Assembly (NCBI GenBank): GCA_016296195.1
Contig: JAEDJU010000065.1
Span: 1-7,125 of the forward strand
Direction: 5' to 3'
Origin: Candidatus Methanomethylophilaceae archaeon
GTDB taxonomy: Archaea; Thermoplasmatota; Thermoplasmata; Methanomassiliicoccales; Methanomethylophilaceae
Length of the DNA stretch: 7,125 nt
Position 1 is the stretch's first letter; each line of letters opens with the position of its first letter. The notes under the pieces were generated by a model. The model made no database searches, was not told the DNA's origin, and saw only the letters and a program-made list of their open reading frames with translations. Shown here in pieces: positions 5,701 to 7,125 of the stretch. Position numbers and translations under genes: made by a program.

Positions 5701-6503
5701 TCCTCTTCCTCTCCGTCTTCATCTTCTTCGTCGCTGCCGTTGAGCGTCTCATCCAGGACGGTTGCGTCATCTATAACGTCCGCACCCCTGTTCCTGAAGA
5801 ACCTGTTTATGTTGCGAATGTCCCTCTCGAGGAGCTCTCTCGCGTTGTAATGGTCGGTGGTCATGGCCTGACCGACATCGATCATTATCGGCTGGCCGTC
5901 CTGCATGAGGATGTTGTACTCACTCAGGTCTCCGTGGACCAGGTGGGCCTCCTGCCAACCGTCTATGATGAATGATATGACCTCGTCGTATGTGTCGGTG
6001 GGATCCTCGAGGACCACATCCCTGAGCTGGGGTGCGGGTCCGGTCTCGTCACCTATGAACTCCATCAGGAGACAGTTCTTGTCGAATGTGATGGGTTCCG
6101 GGACGGGTATCCCGGCATCGCTGTACCTCGCCAGATTCTTGAACTCCTTGTTCACCCAGGCGTAGATCATCTTCCAGCGGTTCCCGGTGACACCCCTGAA
6201 CCTGGGGTCTCCCTCCACGTACTTTGCCACCCTCTTGAATGTGGAGGTGGAGGTCCTGAAGATCTTCAGGGCCATGGCCTCCCCATCCTCGTCGGTGGCG
6301 TAGAACACGTTGCCCTCCTTCCCTGTGGATATGGGGTAGTGGACGGCGTCTATGTATCCGCCGGTCATGAAGTCGTAGATCGTCATGAGGGTCTTCTTGT
6401 CGAAGACCTCCCCGTCGGTCTGTCTCTCATCACCGGTCTTGTTCGTCTTGAGGGCATCCACATGCCTCTCAAGGTATGCGTAGGCCTCCTCGTATGAGGA
6501 CAT
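5697..6503 (-). CDS. rio1: RIO1-type atypical serine protein kinase/ATPase
   Basis: RIO1 is an ATP-dependent factor of late small-subunit maturation in eukaryotes, and archaeal homologues are thought to act likewise. This 268-residue protein carries the RIO1 features in order: the ATP-binding loop STGKEGN (59-65), the ATP-anchoring Lys in ALKIF (K80), STFKRVAKYVEGDPRF (87-102), the hinge LLMEFIGDE (145-153), the catalytic loop HGDLSEYN (190-197, Asp192 and Asn197) and the metal-binding IDVGQ (208-212, Asp209). The IDVGQ form, and the lack of a winged-helix N-terminus, separate it from RIO2. The last dozen residues are almost all Asp and Glu. An excellent ribosome binding site (GGGAGGG) lies about six bases before the ATG at 6503. 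It follows aIF1A after 15 bases and overlaps the KH gene by four. Confidence 0.96.
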   Translation of the reverse strand: MSSYEEAYAYLERHVDALKTNKTGDERQTDGEVFDKKTLMTIYDFMTGGYIDAVHYPISTGKEGNVFYATDEDGEAMALKIFRTSTSTFKRVAKYVEGDPRFRGVTGNRWKMIYAWVNKEFKNLARYSDAGIPVPEPITFDKNCLLMEFIGDETGPAPQLRDVVLEDPTDTYDEVISFIIDGWQEAHLVHGDLSEYNILMQDGQPIMIDVGQAMTTDHYNARELLERDIRNINRFFRNRGADVIDDATVLDETLNGSDEEDEDGEEEE

Positions 6504-6518
6504 GCGGACCCTCCCTTA

Positions 6519-6848
6519 TCAGAAAATATCCAGGTTCTTCGGAACCTTGTTCCTCTTGCTGAGGTTAACTGCCTGTGTCTTGGTGTACCTGAACCTGACG
6601 TCGCATTTGTCAGGCTGGAAGTCCCAGACCGAGATGATCAGCAGGTCGCCCTCTCTGATCCACATCCTCTTCTTGATCTTGCCGGGGATACGTCCCACGC
6701 GGGAGACTCCGTCCTCGCACATGACCTTGATCTTGGATGCTCCGAGCAGCTGATCCGCTATCCCGAACATCTCTCCTTCCTTTATATTCGGAAGACGTAC
6801 ACGTGTTACGTCCTCATCCGGGCTCTCAAGCGGTTCGTTGTCGCTCAT
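6519..6848 (-). CDS. eif1A: Translation initiation factor aIF1A
   Basis: This 109-residue homologue of eIF1A/bacterial IF1 binds the A site of the small subunit during initiation. A short acidic N-terminal tail (1-15) precedes an S1-type OB fold: GEMFGIADQLLGASKIKVMCEDG (25-47), the basic RVGRIPGKIKKRMWIREGDLLII (50-72) and VWDFQPDKCDVRFRYTKTQ (74-92). The frame stays open upstream to 7025, but the ATG at 6848 is chosen. It has a GAGAGG Shine-Dalgarno sequence five bases ahead, gives the family's usual length and lies just downstream of the predicted transcription start. An ATG at 6875 would lie before that start. It is the first gene of the eight-gene block ending in rsmA. Confidence 0.95.
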   Translation of the reverse strand: MSDNEPLESPDEDVTRVRLPNIKEGEMFGIADQLLGASKIKVMCEDGVSRVGRIPGKIKKRMWIREGDLLIISVWDFQPDKCDVRFRYTKTQAVNLSKRNKVPKNLDIF

Positions 6849-6853
6849 GATAT

Positions 6854-6859
6854 CCTCTC
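6854..6859 (-). promoter_or_regulatory. Shine-Dalgarno sequence of aIF1A
   Basis: The minus strand reads GAGAGG, five bases before the ATG at 6848. It decides the start against the upstream in-frame ATG at 6875. Confidence 0.65.
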
Positions 6860-6884
6860 TATAATGCTCCACCATGATAACTTC

Positions 6885-6894
6885 TAATATAAAA
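6885..6894 (-). promoter_or_regulatory. TATA box of the aIF1A-to-rsmA operon
   Basis: The minus strand reads TTTTATATTA, the best TATA match on this strand in the window. Its centre (about 6890) predicts transcription starting near 6864. That gives a leader of about 15 nt, just long enough to hold the GAGAGG ribosome binding site. It is the only clear promoter ahead of the eight tightly packed genes. Confidence 0.65.
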
Positions 6895-6896
6895 GT

Positions 6897-6909
6897 GGTT
6901 CTTCGAACC
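6897..6909. repeat. Inverted repeat next to the aIF1A TATA box
   Basis: The arms GGTTC and GAACC flank TTC. On the minus strand the repeat lies directly upstream of the TATA box, where the TFB recognition element would be. A regulator bound here could block or aid promoter use; this is inference from position only. Confidence 0.3.
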
Positions 6910-6972
6910 GACATACACTCATCAGGTGTGGCCATCCGTTTTGGATGACAACCGTCCGGTTCTGCACAATCA

Positions 6973-6980
6973 TTATAAAT
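6973..6980 (+). promoter_or_regulatory. TATA box of the tRNA-Glu gene
   Basis: TTATAAAT on the plus strand is centred 27 bases before the first base of the tRNA, the standard archaeal spacing. Transcription would start at or next to the mature 5' end. It diverges from the aIF1A promoter about 85 bp away. Confidence 0.7.
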
Positions 6981-7003
6981 GAAGTAGTGTTGGGCCCGTC
7001 TAA

Positions 7004-7079
7004 GCTCTAGTAGTGTAGCGGCCAATCATTCGGCCCTTTCGAGGCCGACACTCGGGTTCGAATCCCGACTAGAGCACCA
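7004..7079 (+). tRNA. tRNA-Glu (anticodon TTC), CCA encoded
   Basis: This 76-base gene folds as a normal cloverleaf. The acceptor stem GCTCTAG pairs with CTAGAGC (7 of 7), followed by discriminator A and an encoded CCA (7077-7079). The anticodon stem CGGCC/GGCCG encloses the loop CTTTCGA with anticodon TTC at 7038-7040. The T stem TCGGG/CCCGA encloses TTCGAAT. The D arm GTGT...ATCAT is weakly paired, as I recall for archaeal tRNA-Glu. There is no intron. It reads GAA and GAG codons with suitable wobble modification, and the T-loop TTC is the kind of site that Pus10, encoded nearby, modifies. No strong T-run terminator follows; only the pyrimidine-rich 7080-7092 is seen. Confidence 0.95.
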
Positions 7080-7125
7080 TTCCCACTCTTCTACCGGTTC
7101 CATCATATGCCCAGGAGCTTCCTCC

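Noticed and set aside
6895..6932. Possible tRNA remnant, because GGTTCTTCGAACCGAC resembles a T-arm
   Set aside because: No matching acceptor or anticodon stem lies around it, and the loop size is wrong for a T-arm. It reads better as a plain inverted repeat.
6905..6935. Possible C/D box RNA, because the minus strand holds CTGATGA
   Set aside because: The C box has a C in place of the purine, and no D box with suitable C'/D' spacing was found.
6849..7025. N-terminal extension of aIF1A to 168 residues
   Set aside because: It would run through the TATA box and into the tRNA gene, and the homologous part begins at 6848 behind a Shine-Dalgarno sequence.
7080..7125. Right-edge coding sequence: a minus-strand end (RKLLGI then TGA at 7103-7105) or a plus-strand ATG at 7107
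   Set aside because: Only about six codons are visible either way. The two readings exclude each other, and no ribosome binding site or family motif decides.

Overview
This window is archaeal. It holds an aIF1A, a RIO1 kinase, an archaeal Dim2-type KH protein, Pus10, ribosomal protein L21e, the Rpb4-type RNA polymerase subunit RpoF, a DUF655 protein and RsmA/KsgA (Dim1), plus an archaeal-type YchF GTPase and a tRNA-Glu preceded by an archaeal TATA box. Gene content, moderate GC, Shine-Dalgarno use and the absence of TAG stops suggest a euryarchaeon of the Thermoplasmata/Methanomassiliicoccales kind. That lineage call is inference and could not be tested here.

All ten protein genes lie on the minus strand, so the window reads in transcription order from right to left. 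At the right end, tRNA-Glu(UUC) is on the plus strand at 7004-7079. It diverges from aIF1A across a 155-bp intergenic region that carries a promoter for each direction and several small inverted repeats. From aIF1A (6848) to rsmA (1918) runs a tight block of eight genes: aIF1A, rio1, KH/Dim2, pus10, rpl21e, rpoF, DUF655 and rsmA. The gaps are 3-20 nt, or 4-nt ATGA overlaps, so one transcript is likely. The products converge on ribosome maturation (Dim1, Dim2, RIO1), translation (aIF1A, L21e, tRNA modification by Pus10) and transcription (RpoF).

Downstream of rsmA, after a 52-nt gap with its own TATA-like element, sits a two-gene unit of different character: a YczE/YyaS-type (DUF6198) multi-pass membrane protein followed by a MarR-family repressor, coupled by a TGATG overlap. 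A 22-bp near-perfect palindrome covers the predicted start of transcription and is a good candidate autoregulatory operator for the MarR protein.

After a 76-nt gap comes the first 226 codons of an archaeal YchF/OLA1-type GTPase, cut by the left window edge.

Most of the window is conserved housekeeping sequence. I see no mobile element, CRISPR array or obvious new system. The points most worth checking are the MarR/membrane unit with its palindrome, a Cys next to the catalytic Asp of Pus10, and the uncharacterised DUF655 protein coupled to rsmA.
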